The notes below the pieces were generated by a model. That model did no database searches and was not told the DNA's origin. It saw nothing but the letters and a program-made list of their open reading frames with translations. Of a DNA stretch of 64,000 nt, positions 29,401 to 42,279 are shown piece after piece. The stretch comes from Centroberyx gerrardi (taxonomy: Eukaryota > Chordata > Actinopteri > Beryciformes > Berycidae). Position numbers and translations under genes: made by a program. Position 1 is the stretch's first letter; each line of letters begins with the position of its first letter. Where the stretch lies: the NCBI RefSeq assembly GCF_048128805.1, contig NC_135997.1, forward strand, positions 8,389,116 through 8,453,115. The letters run 5' to 3'.

Positions 29401-31146
29401 TTAAAAACAGCAATAGGAGAATGTCTGACAGTTTTTACTTTATCCCAATCTTCTGTAGGTGGGCTGCCCAGTCCTGGCCCTGGAGGTGCTCTCTAAGATA
29501 CCCAAGGTGACCAAGAAATCTGTCTCCTTGCCCCTAAGTAAAGGTTCATCCATGGCCAATGTGAACTCAAGCCAGCCGCTGGAGAATGGCACCCAGGGAG
29601 GCATGGACTGGGGCGCCCCAGCAGCCCCTACGCAGGCCTGGGGAGCCAACGATAACGCAGCTGGGCTGGACTGGAGCCAGCCTCTGGTCAAGGTGGAGGA
29701 CGAGGGGCTGCAGCTGGACTGGGGAGGTGACAAGGAGGATGATGAAGAAGATGAGGATGATGATGGAGGTCTGACCATGAAGAAACCAGAGACTGAGTCC
29801 AAAGCAGACGGAGGCTCAGGGATTGGCGGCTCGGGGCTGCAGAGGGAGGACTCTCAGGTAGTATTAACATGGTGTAGCTAGAAACCACTAGAACAATTAC
29901 AAATACTTGAAGCTAGGTATGGTCATGTTACCGTATATACCTGAAAGATTTTTTAAAAAATTGGTATTTTAACTCACTCTCATCATTAATTTTTTCAGGG
30001 TGAGTCGGAGGTGGACGTGATAGCAGAGCAGCTGAAGTTCCGTGCCTGTCTGAAAATCCTCATGACAGAGCTGCGTACATTGGCCACAGGCTACGAGGTG
30101 GACGGAGGGAAGCTCCGCTTCCAGCTCTACAACTGGCTGGAGAAGGAGATAGGAGCCATGCACAAGATCTGCAACTACAAGGTGCATACTGATAAATTTG
30201 ATGTTGCCTATTCAATCTTATGTTTGTTCTCTTATGCATTACCACAGATTAGCAAATGTGTTTTTTCTCCTCACGGTTGACGATGGTTATTCACCATAGT
30301 TATTGAACACACAGGTGGAGGGGAAGGAGGAGCGTTCAGAGATGGAGCACTGGGGCGAGCGTGCGGGGTCGGTGGACATACCGGATGACGCCCTGGAGCG
30401 TACGGATGCCGGGGCCTATGAGCGCCACCAGATGGAGCGGCGCCGGCTGCAGGCCAAGCAGCAGCACTCTGAAAGGCGTAAGGCTTGGCTGAGGAAGAAC
30501 CAGGCCCTGCTGAGGGTCTTCCTCTCCTACTGCAGCCTGCACGGAGCCAAGGGAGGAGGAGTCACCTCCGTACGCATGGAGCTCATCTTCCTTCTGCAGG
30601 AGAGCCAGCAGGTATACAGGCACAAACACAAGTGTCTTCTGTATTCTTCTGCTGGGTCAATGCCAAACAATTTTTCTTCAGCAAAAGTAAATCCACATCT
30701 TCGTCTCTCTCTCTCACTCTGTAGGAGACTACAGTGAAGCAGCTGCAGTCTCCCCTGCCTCTGCCTACCACACTGCCCCTGCTATCAGCCAGCATCGCCC
30801 CCACTAAGACAGTCATAGCCAACCCTGTTCTCCACCTCAGCAACCACATCCACGACATCCTCCACACCATCACCCACATGGAGGCTCCGCCACACCCCAA
30901 CGTCATGGATGACCGGGTCAGACTTCATATAAGAATCCAACTTGTTTTAGAAAACGTCTAGCGCTCCGTTGGAGCTGCTGCTCTCTGGCAGTCATCTAAA
31001 ATGGTTCATTTAAATGGAAGCTCATGTTGAATAATTGAAACTTAAAATGTGTGTCTTTCACCCCCAGGTGAATGCGCTGCACACCCTGGCAGCATCTCTG
31101 TCTGCCTGCATCTATCAAGCCCTGTGTGACAGCCACAGTTACAGGT

Positions 31147-31181
<35 letters not shown>

Positions 31182-32015
31182 CTCACACACACACACACAC
31201 ACACACGCACACACACAGTGTGTGTGCTTCTGCAATGCAGTGCCACAAGTGCAGCAGGGTTTGCGAGCATTTCAAAGTTCCCTCCCAAAAAAAGGAAATG
31301 GTCTTTACAAGTCCATGCAGTGCAACAGGTCTAACAGGCTCTGCAAGCATTTTTAAGTTCCTTCCCAAAACAAGGAAAAGGTCTTTACGACTACACCTTA
31401 ACAACATTTTTTTAGTCCAGTAACTGTATTAACCACCTAGAGCGATGCCCTGAATGGCCATGACTCACTGTTTACCTTTCTTGTGTTGACTTTGCAGCAG
31501 CCAGGCAGAGGCCAACCAGTTTACAGGGATGGTGTACCAGGGCCTGTTGCTCAGCGAGAGGAGACGGCTGCGCACAGAGAGCATCGAGGAGCACGTCACT
31601 CCCAGCTCTGCTCCGGCACAGTGGCCAGGTAACAAAGCCCAGGCTAGCTCTACCACTGCCAGGTTTGTCTCTGGACATAGCAGCTGGTCAACTGAATCCT
31701 CACCTTGAGTGAGTGTAGTGCTGAAATTAACAATAACGGCAATGGCAATTTATTTTTAAAGCACATTTCATTACAAGTAAACTAAACAAAAAATACAGGC
31801 ATAAAACATGAGAACATAGGTAACATGAGCAACATAAATATAAGAATATAAGCATGAGTAAAATGCAGAAACCGAACCAATGAAGCATACACCCATTAAA
31901 CATACCACACAGCAATAAAAACCCCAAAAACATCAACACAATCAAACAGAAACCCCCGCCCCGTCACATAGCCGCACATGCAACCAACTGCACAAGAAAC
32001 AAGTGCCACAATACG

Positions 32016-32053
<38 letters not shown>

Positions 32054-33841
32054 TACACAGTAGCTAATCATAAGCTTTGGAGAATAGGAAAGTTTTTAGT
32101 TTGTTTTTGAAAGTGGACACAGTTGTGATGGACCTCAAGTCAGCAGGCAGCTTGTTCCAGAGAGCAGGACCACAGTAACTGAAGGCACCCTCACCAGACC
32201 TGGATCTAATTCTGGGTACAGCTAGAAGACCTCTGCCTGATGACCAGAGAGGCCTCAGTATTATGTAAAGAATTAAATAAAAGTCTTAGTTTCTATAAGG
32301 TCTTTTTGTGAGCTAAACAGTCACACAGAGGGAAAAGTAGAAAAGACCCCTGAGCTTGAGGCAGAGAATACAAGGAAACCTTTTGAAACAACTAGAACTC
32401 CACTGTCAGTAGCTAGCTCTTCATTCAACTGATATTAAATATTTTGGACTCTGACAAATAGTTTTTACTAGATTATAGCTTTAAAGTCAAATCATATTCC
32501 ATGATCATTGCGAAATATGCAGCAAGGGAACATTTTTGTCATTATGTGTGAGCATCAAAAACATGGCTAGCAGAGAACATGAAAGCAGAGGGAGAGGGAC
32601 GGCAGTGTAAAGCAGGCAGTCTGTGTTTATGCAGAGGGGCAGATGGTGTTCTATAATAGGAGCTTCATGGCCTCTGGGAAGGAAATGGAAAGACAGAGAC
32701 TTATCACGCCATCTGAGCTAATGCTCCCCAAATGGGTTCTGCATTGTACAATGACAGAGTCGGTGTTATCCTGTGGACGCTTTATTGTAAATTTCATGTT
32801 CATCTATAGCACAAATATGATGTGGTTTGTGTGTGTGTGTGTGTGTGTCCTCTCTCCAGGTGTGTCGTCCCTAATCTCTCTGGTGGCGTCAGCCAGAGAG
32901 GAGGACCAGCCGAGGCTCAACGTGCTGCTGTGCGAGGCGGTGGTGGCGGTCTACCTGGCGCTGCTTATCCACGGCCTGGGAACACACGGCAGCAACGAAC
33001 TCTTCCGCCTGGCAGCACACCCTCTCAACAACCGCATGTGGGCCGCCGTTTTTGGAGGAGGGGCCAAAGTCGTCATTAAGCCAAAGAGGCCTGAAGCCCC
33101 ACCAGGTAGAATTCTCCTTTTCTAGTTTACTCCTTATGCCTTTGTTTTTCCCGTGCCATACCTGTCTTCAGTCCTCCTCACTGCTCGTCATAATCTGTCC
33201 ATTATCTACTCTCTTCTTCCTGTCGTCTTCCTCTTCTCCTCCATCCTTTTGGCCTTCTACACCCTGACCTGTCCTCTTCTGAGGCATTCCTCTCATCTCT
33301 GTGTGTCTGTCTGCGTGGTTAGACAGACATTCACTTAGTCCTGTCCTGTTTGTGGGAGCTGAGCTGAGCTGCTGCTGCTGTGTGTAGTGTCCTGTGTGAG
33401 TGTGCCCTCTGCCCTGTGTCCCAGCGCCAGCTGATTTTGAGGCAGCCAGGCCAGAGGAAGCTCAAGAGACAGGAAGACCTGAGCAGAGCAGTCCCACCCT
33501 AAACCCCGCCCCCATCCCCGCTGTCACCCAGCGCCCCAAACGACCCCCTCCCCCCAGTCCAAGGGGAGAAGGGTTGGGCACTGGGGCACAAGCTACTATG
33601 GCCAGCTGTGAGTAACAGAGCTGGTGGATTGCAGTGCTGGTTTGCAGGATTGAATTGCTGGTTTGCGGGACTGCAGTGCATGTTAATTGTGCAGGTTTGC
33701 ATTGTTGCAGATGCTTGATTTACCCCTCTCTCTTGTGCAGCTACTACTGAATGCCCATTATGAAAGACAAAGCCTACTAGTGCACTGAAGATGTAGTCAT
33801 CTGTGTTCAGTGTTATGATAAGCCTTCAACAGTGTGTTTGT

Positions 33842-33880
<39 letters not shown>

Positions 33881-36800
33881 CATTGCATTGCATGTCCATG
33901 TTGTGATGTCCTGTATGCTCATCTCGTTGTCATCCCTGTTATGCCACTGAAGCAGCAGCTAACACTATCACGGAGCGTTTAGAGGCCGAGGCTGAGCAGC
34001 CCTCTGAGACTAAAGCTGAGCCTGACTCTAAGGCTAAACCAGGTACATCGTGAGAGGCTTCTCAGACTAACAAAATACTAGAGCTGGAAGTGCGTAGATA
34101 TTTCTGTTTTGTCCAGTCTGTAGCATTAAATGGTGATAACAGAATGATGAATGTTATATCATTAATTTGTAGTAGAGGTAAAGATCACATCCTAGACTGG
34201 TAGTAGCTCTAGTCGTGTGGTTGAGTCAGCCATTTGTGTTGGTAAATTTCATACAGCCTAAGGATTCAGTCACTAGCTGAGGAGCTGTGTGCTGTATCAG
34301 TCTGTTAATAGATTGAACTTGACGCTGCTCATCCATATTAATCAGAGCAGGCTGAAGTAGTCTGTGTTCACACTGTATTTGTGGGGGAGGTAGATACCGG
34401 CTGGCATTAAGACTCCATATCTCTGTAAAGCCTGAGATAGCTCTCAGTGAATCGTCTAAGCCAAGGGCCTTCTGAAGAGGCGGGTGAGAGGAGAGGGGAT
34501 CTTAAATGCCAGCCTGTCGATAGGAATCAGCTCTCCAAATGTTAGGGCTCTGCCCTTTTGAGCGCAGCCGCAAACATACATGCACACCACGCATGCGCAC
34601 ACACACGCATATACCCACATTACACATTGCCCACACTGTCCTATTCTAATTCACACTCTTAAACATGAGAAAAACCAACCAACCTAATGTTGTGTTTCCC
34701 TCCCACGAGCACTGTGGATACAAGAGAATGCTTAGAACGTGATTGCCCAACAAACTCATCATCATTGTTTGACATGTTTCATGACGTGTTTCTGTGTGTG
34801 TTTTGTGTTGCGCACCACATCAAATATTTACTGAGTCAGATGACATGATGCTGTGTGTGTAGTGTCTGTGTGTCTAACAGCACTGTCTGCTCTGGTCTGT
34901 GTCTTGTCTCGTTTTGTCTGGTGGACCTCAGTGGTGCCAGAGATAGTCACCCAGGATAATGGTGCAGGTTTGTGCACAACCTAGTGTGTCTTGCCCTGTG
35001 TCTGTCTCTATCCTAAATGTGTGTATTTTTGTGCATTTGTGTGTCTCTCCTCCAAGTGTATTTTTCCATTTGTGTGCTATGAACCATAAAACTAGTCATA
35101 TTGCAGACAGACATCACCTTTCAGACAGAATTAAGGTTAATATTCAAGGCTAATAATTTTGCCCTATGAGGGATGTATATTGTGCTCAGTTACAAGTTAT
35201 GATTACAATGCACAGTCTTCCTAATCTATTTCTTGACCTTCTTTTGGCCTTACAATGAAGCCTCAGCTCACCCTCATCATTTCTTGGAGATGGCAGCATT
35301 GTCTCTGTGTACTGCGTTCTCAACTAAGCTGCAAATCTACCTTATCAGAGTGTGCTGTGTTTGAAAGATATCGCCCTACGTTCTCCTCCCCCCCCCCCCT
35401 CAGCGGTGCCCCCTCCACCCCCAGCGGAGGATGTGGACAGACACAGGCGCAGGTTCAACATGAGAATGCTGGTTCCTGGACGCCCCGTCAAGGAGACCCC
35501 CGCCACCCCGCCCCCGGTGCCCACAGAGAGACCCGCCTACAGGGAGAAATTCATCCCTCCAGAGCTCAGCATGTGGGACTACTTTGTGGCTAAAGTAAGT
35601 ACGCCCTCCTACACCCCAGTCAAATCTGTGATTCATAGCCATTGGGGTTATTAGAATCTTACTTTCTTCAATTTCTCTCTCTCTCTCACTCTTACCTTTT
35701 TCTCATTTTGCTCTATCTCTGCCTCCATCCCCGCCTCCCTCTCAGCCCTTCCTGCCTCTGTCAGACAGCGGTGCTTTGTATGACTCAGACGAGAGCGGCG
35801 CAGAGGAAGACGATGATGACGACGACGCCTTCCTGTCTGACACGCAGATAACGGAGCACTCCGACCCCAACTCCTACAGGTAGGGCTCGGCCTCTGCTGT
35901 TCTTGCGCTTGTTCAGTCTGAAGCCTGTGTCGTGACATGCAGATTTTAATCCGCCTGCCTGTCTGTGTGGTGTGTAGCTGGGCTCTGATCCGGCTGGTCA
36001 TGGTCAAACTGGGTCTACATAACGTCAAGAACTTCCTCCCACTCACCGGTCTGGACTTCACAGGTATGCACACACACACACACACACACACACACCCTGA
36101 TACCTGATCCTAACTATAGCTGCAGCCAACAGGTGCAGTACCCTAACCCTAAAAGTAATATACAGTAAGCTTCATCCTTTATGAAGATATTCATACATTT
36201 TCTGGTAATCATGCTACATTTGTGAGTATTTCTGGGGCTTGCAAGTCGAGGTAAATTTCTTACCATCACACACAAAAATGCACGCACGCAGTCACCTCAA
36301 TTCCAGACAACATGGCGTAGGTCTTGTCACTGTTATAAGATTGGTAAAATAACTTCTTCCTTGGTGTGTGTGTGTGTGTGTGCGCGTGGGTGTGACAGAC
36401 CTGCCAGTGACCTCCCCTCTCTGCAACGCCGTCCTGAAGACTTTGGAGAACTGGGAGCAGCTTCTCCTGGAGCGGATGAACAAGTTTGACGGCCCGCCTC
36501 CAAACTACATCAACACGTATCCCACTGACCTCAGCGCAGGAGGGGGTCCCGCCATACTGCGACACAAGGCCATGCTGGAGCCAGACAACACACCCTTCAA
36601 GTGAGTAGTAACTCACCGTTTTGCTTCGGCTTTGAGCAGTCCGGAGGCCCTACTTGACAAAACTACAGTGGTTCAATTGTAGTGACAGGCGCTATTGAGC
36701 CAACGCCAGCAAAGCAACGTGTTTGTACACATTTCAGATTCAAAAACAAAAAGAAGCGACATAAACTCAAGAACTATAAGCTCTGACATTCAGTGTTAAA

Positions 36801-39800
36801 ATACTGTGGTAACATGACACATTTACACACTCGCCTGACTAGACACCACTTGGATGTTTTTCAACAGCCGGTGGTTAAATCTGATGTCCATTCATACATT
36901 TGTTTACATTTTACCTCAAGTTCAGCTCACTAGAGCACAAAGAGTTGTTTCAGTGTGTTGTGAGTATATGTTTACATGTTATTACAAGTTGTTTCAGTGC
37001 ACTACAGCACACAGAACTGCATTTGCCTAATACAGAGGAATGGAAATATTAAAACCAGTTTTTTCTTCATTTCATCCCTTAAGCCATATCAGTAATGCAC
37101 ACAAGTATTTATCACAATACTATACAGATACACTGTAAATTTCAGTCGTCGTATATAATATCGATGTGTGAAGTATCAGATTGTGTCGTATCCCATAGTA
37201 TCAAACTCACACCATGACGTAAGGTCCCTGAAAATACCCAGCACCACATGTTACCAATGTATTTTTGTCCCTGTTTTTATTTGTCAGGACGAAGAACCAC
37301 CTGTCCTTCCCGGCTCGGCGTCTTTGGCATTTCCTGGTCAAGCAGGAAGTTCTTCAGGAGACTTTGATCCGTTACATCTTCACGAAGAAAAGGAAGCAGA
37401 GCGAGGTCAGCAGCCCACAGACTGTCCAGATCTCTGTTTCGATGTGTTTTTTCATACAGTGTTCATTAGTCATGATGATGAACCATCATCATTTTATTTT
37501 ATTTCATAGCCACACCAGAATGCCTGCATTTTTGTTCTTTGTTCATTTCCCACCACATTTTTATACTTAACACATGTATTTATTATTTTCTTACTTTTAA
37601 GTAATATGCATTCCTTATTGCACAGCATATCTGGGTTACCCTAAGAAAACCTAATCTGATCACTAGATTTCCAGCCATGGAAAATGTTTGTATGTTGCTC
37701 TCTACCTGTAAAAATGAAGTAGGAACACTGATAGCGCTCACTGAGCATATGCTTTTGATTATCATTATTATTATTATTGTGTTTCAAGGTACTTCAACTT
37801 ACAGATAACTATTTATTAAGGTCTTCATCACCATGGGCTTCAACTGGTCGATTGTTTGCCTCAATAAATAATTGTTTTATTTATAAATTGAAGTGCCTTG
37901 GTAACATTTTGAAACCCAGCTCTAAAACTGATATCCAAGACCACCAATTCACCACAATACCCAGAAAAGTGCTGACTGAGCATTTATCTCTATTAATATA
38001 ATTATTATTATTATCATTATTGATTTGACTGCTCAGACATCAAGTACAGGACAGTCCACTGCTTTCTGTGATGTCTGGAACCGATCATGATTATATAATC
38101 ATTTTCATGATAGACTGCTACTGTAGCTGCCGGTCCAAAATTGAATATAGACCTTAGGGATTCTAGTCCCAGATGCTTAGTCTCCTATTATTAGAATATT
38201 TATTTAGATGTTTGCTGACTGTAGTAGACAGATGACTTCAAATGTAACTGTTACCGTCTTAGCAGTAAGATCCACAGTCCCCATCCTATCTCCACTCCTC
38301 CTACATGACTATAGCTCCATGCTAATGAGGTTGAGTGGGTCGACAGCTCCTTACATCCAATCACAAAGTATACATCAAAAACCCTGTCAACCCTTTTCAT
38401 TTTCTTTTCATTCCATGTTTTATTTTTCTGTGTTTGTGCATGTGTTTTGTGTTGTGCCGTGTTTGTGTGTTTTGCGTCCATATTGCCTTTGTGTGTGTGT
38501 GTGTTGTGTAGTCTGTAGACAGCCACATGGACCGTGTAAGCCCAAACTGCATAGCAGGAGCTAGCAGTCCCGATAAGGTAGTATCACTCACCAGCCCAGG
38601 CCCCGGCTCTGTCTGTCTGTCCATCTGGGAGAGTCACTATGCAGCCAAGCTCGGAGGAACAGGAGCATCAAAAGTTACTGTATATTTGGTTGAAATTAAT
38701 ATCGCAATACTTTTATTATAGTATTTTTTTTACCATATCAATAAATATCATGATATGGCTCATGTATATATGCAAAATCATATTAAATAATCAAATGAGT
38801 GTTCATCCCATTGAACCTAATGGTAATGCTTGGTGTGATTAAGTAATTATATGAAGGTTGCACACTTCTCTCCATATGAAAATATTTATTTTACATCACC
38901 ATGTTTCGGCATTATGCCTTCTTCAGGGTGTCATGACAATAAAATGTTTGGTGTGATGTAAAACAAAACTGAAATTTTCAAATAATATTCCTACCATACC
39001 TCATTTTGTCAGGAGTTTTAAAATAAATTTTGCTTATCATCATCAATTTAGACATGCGTGTCACGATATCCCAAAATCACGATATGATTCCACTGAAAGA
39101 TGATAAACAATTATATTGAATTATCGCCCAGCCCTAGGTCGGGGTTAGCAGTAGTACCGTATTGGGAAAACCTCTCCAGTTTGGCCCGATAGTGACTGCT
39201 CTTGCTCTCTCTGTCTGCCTGCCCCATTCATCTGGCAGAAAATCTACTCAAGGCTCTGAGATCTAACGTCTAATCTCTACTTCTCACTGGAAACACCTAG
39301 GACCTCCGCTCACATAACCTCACCTCCTCACACTCCCCCGTCCGTAACACGTCTCGCTCTGTTCTCTTCTCGCTCCTTCCTCCTGTCTAGCTGGGCTGAT
39401 TCTGCTGGACTCAAATGCATTAATCCTCCTCCCAGCTAGGGTCTCCCCTCAGAGACGTGGCACATAGACCTACTAACATGCATGCTCACTGTGGCGGGGC
39501 TGTGTGAGGCTTGCCGACTGCGCAGGGTGGTGTCACCGGGGAAACCTGAATCAACAGTTGAAATCATCAATATTGAATTGTGTGCTGTGTTTATTTCTTT
39601 TTGTCTTTTTGTCTGTCTTTCTTTCCTCCTACATTTCATCACACTCTACAATGACTATCCCCCTCCCTTGGTGAATGTGGCTGTAGTTTATGCAGTGTTC
39701 ACGTGAAGTGGGAGTATTCTTTGGAGTGACTTGATGGCTCAAAACAACGACTTGGAAGTGTTACTTAATACATATTTTCCACCCTCCTCTGCTCATTCCC

Positions 39801-42025
39801 ATTTTAACTGTTAAAAATACTAGAAATAGGCTTTTATTTTTTTTTCTCTCATGCCCCCGGAGCTCCTTATCTATAATGTGTCTTGGCTTCTGATGTATTT
39901 CCATCCCTGGTGTTTCCAGGTGGAGGCGGATCTGGGCTACCCAGGAGGCAAGGCTAAAATCATCCACAAGGAGTCTGATATAATCATGGCCTTTGCCATT
40001 AATAAGGTAGGAGTTACCAGTGTGGCTGAAATACTGTCACATCACTGCTGCATTTCTGTCCGAGTTGCTGCTCAGTCTACCTGTATGTTCTCTTTCTTCC
40101 CCAGGCTAACTCCAATGAGATAGTGTTGGCGTCCACTCATGATGTCCAAGAGGTGGATGTGTCCACTCTGGTGGCTGCCCAGCCCTTTACCTGGATCGGA
40201 GAGGACTTTGACAAGGAGTCCCGCAGGTCAGAGTCATGGTGGCTCATTGATGGCATCTTGTTTGTCCTCACTGGGACAGCACCGCTCTTCCCTTCCCTTC
40301 CCTACACACACATGGTGTTGTGCCACTAAACAACTCTGAAGAACATTGCTCAGTGCCTGTGGTGGTGCAGGTTAGTTCATGGTTGTGTTTTGTTTTGCAG
40401 CTCTGACGATGCAGACTACCGTTCGTCTCACACCAACATCGCCCAGGCCAGCACTGTCCCCTTCGCACCACCGCAGATGCCGGTCTCTGCATCCATGCCA
40501 TGGCTGGGCAGTGGGCAGACGAGCATGGGAGCCAGCGTGGTATGAGACTACACACTACAAACACACACATACACAAACACACACCCAGTCCAAATGTGAC
40601 AGTTTTCAGTCGGTAATAGGGATGTAGTTGCTAGTAGTTGCCAGCAGGGGGAAACTAAGGTCTGCTGTGGTACCTTCAGACTGCCTAGACCTGTGATTCT
40701 CAATCTTTTTCATATCAAGGACCCCTCATTTAGTCCACATTAGGGCCACGGTCCCCCATTTGATGAGATTTTGTCTCTTGGACCCAAATCTGAGAATATT
40801 TTTATTGTTAGATATGATTTTGTCCAGAATTCCATGACTATCTGAATTGTAGGTAGAGAGATAACAGAGAAACTATGACCAAAATAGTCATTATTTTACA
40901 TTCTCTAATTGTGTTAACTTCTTAAATAATGGTGAAGTTTAACAATTCATCAATTTGCTGGGGACCCACTGGAACCCCCTCAAGGACCCCTGGTGGTCCC
41001 CGGACATCATGTTGAGAACCACTGGCCTAGACTCTGCTCTGTTATGGATGCAATGCTCTTGTATTTTATATGATTTTCCGCATTCCCCATTCAAACTGTT
41101 GAGTTATTATATATTAGATTTATTAAATGCCAAACGGTTCAAAACGTGACCATGAGAGAAACATCAGACACATCAAACATCAGAAAGGCAACTGACTGCT
41201 GACTTTGTTCTGCAGTCTGTGGCCCTACACGTTTTGGGAAGAAGTTTGTATTTTTAATCCTTATCAGTGCCGAGCCAAACTGAGCCGTGACGACTAAACA
41301 GCTGGCCTGCTGAGTCTATGGAGGCCGATACAGAGTGGGTGTGTGTTTGTATGTTAGAGATGGACGCGTATAAACACAGATAGCAGCAGCTCCCGCAGCC
41401 GGCTACCCAAGGTACAGACCTGCGTCACACACAGCCTGGGTTCTCCATGTCCCAGCCGCGGTGATAAATACTGAGCACGGTACACTCAGCAGACAGTGGA
41501 CAGAGGACAGACGGTGTCATACAGGTTCACTGGCTCAGAGTAGGGGGTTTCTCAAGGGAAGGAGGGTTGTAGTCAGTCTCACTGCTGTTTACAGCCTGTT
41601 TCTTCAGAAGCCTGTAGCATTGCATCATTCAGCAGCAGTGGAACGCCACACCAAGACATCTTCCACTACTGCTACAGAGGAGTTTTGATTCACCTGAAGT
41701 TGTTTCAAGTTAAGCCCCATAGTAAGACCCCATGTTAATGTTTTGCTGGTGATGTTTTTCAGATCATGAAGAGGAATCTAAACAATGTGAAGAGAATGAC
41801 ATCGCACCCCATATATCAGTATTGTAAGTGCACACTCTGGGAATGTGGCCAGAGGCTTGTCGCCTCCTGTCACGTGTCACGTTTTCCCAAATACACAGTT
41901 GAATTTTGAACGCTTTATAATTCTCTGCCTCTCTCCTCCTCTCTCTCTTATCTCTCTCTCTGTTTGTAAATCTCTCTCTGTCTCGCTTTCTCTTCCTCCC
42001 TCTCTCTTTCTGTCTCTTTCTCTCT

Positions 42026-42111
<86 letters not shown>

Positions 42112-42248
42112 CAGACATGACGGGGGCTCAGGACGGTAGTGTGAGGATGTTTGAGTGGAACAGACCTCAGCAGCTCATCTGCTTCAGACAAGCAGGCAAC
42201 GCCAGAGTCACCCGCCTCTACTTCAACTCCCAGGGCAATAAGGTACAC

Positions 42249-42279
<31 letters not shown>

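Larger units (their letters stand above)
37406..39919 (+). other. dmxl2: dmxl2 intron 46
   Basis: This long intron holds a candidate cassette exon (38512-38577), a repeat-rich stretch at about 38680-39136 whose right end TTATCGCCCAGCCCTA is typical of teleost hAT-like elements, and inside it a short insertion at 38840-38942 between direct repeats. The remainder is AT-rich without coding signal. Confidence 0.6.

Noticed and set aside
36130..36148. CCCTAACCCTAA, a telomere-like motif
   Set aside because: Only two units, in a dmxl2 intron; not an interstitial telomeric array.
41845..42120. Open frames running through the CT/GT repeats
   Set aside because: They translate to Leu/Ser and Cys/Val dipeptide runs, which are artefacts of the microsatellite. 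The real exon 51 begins at 42115.
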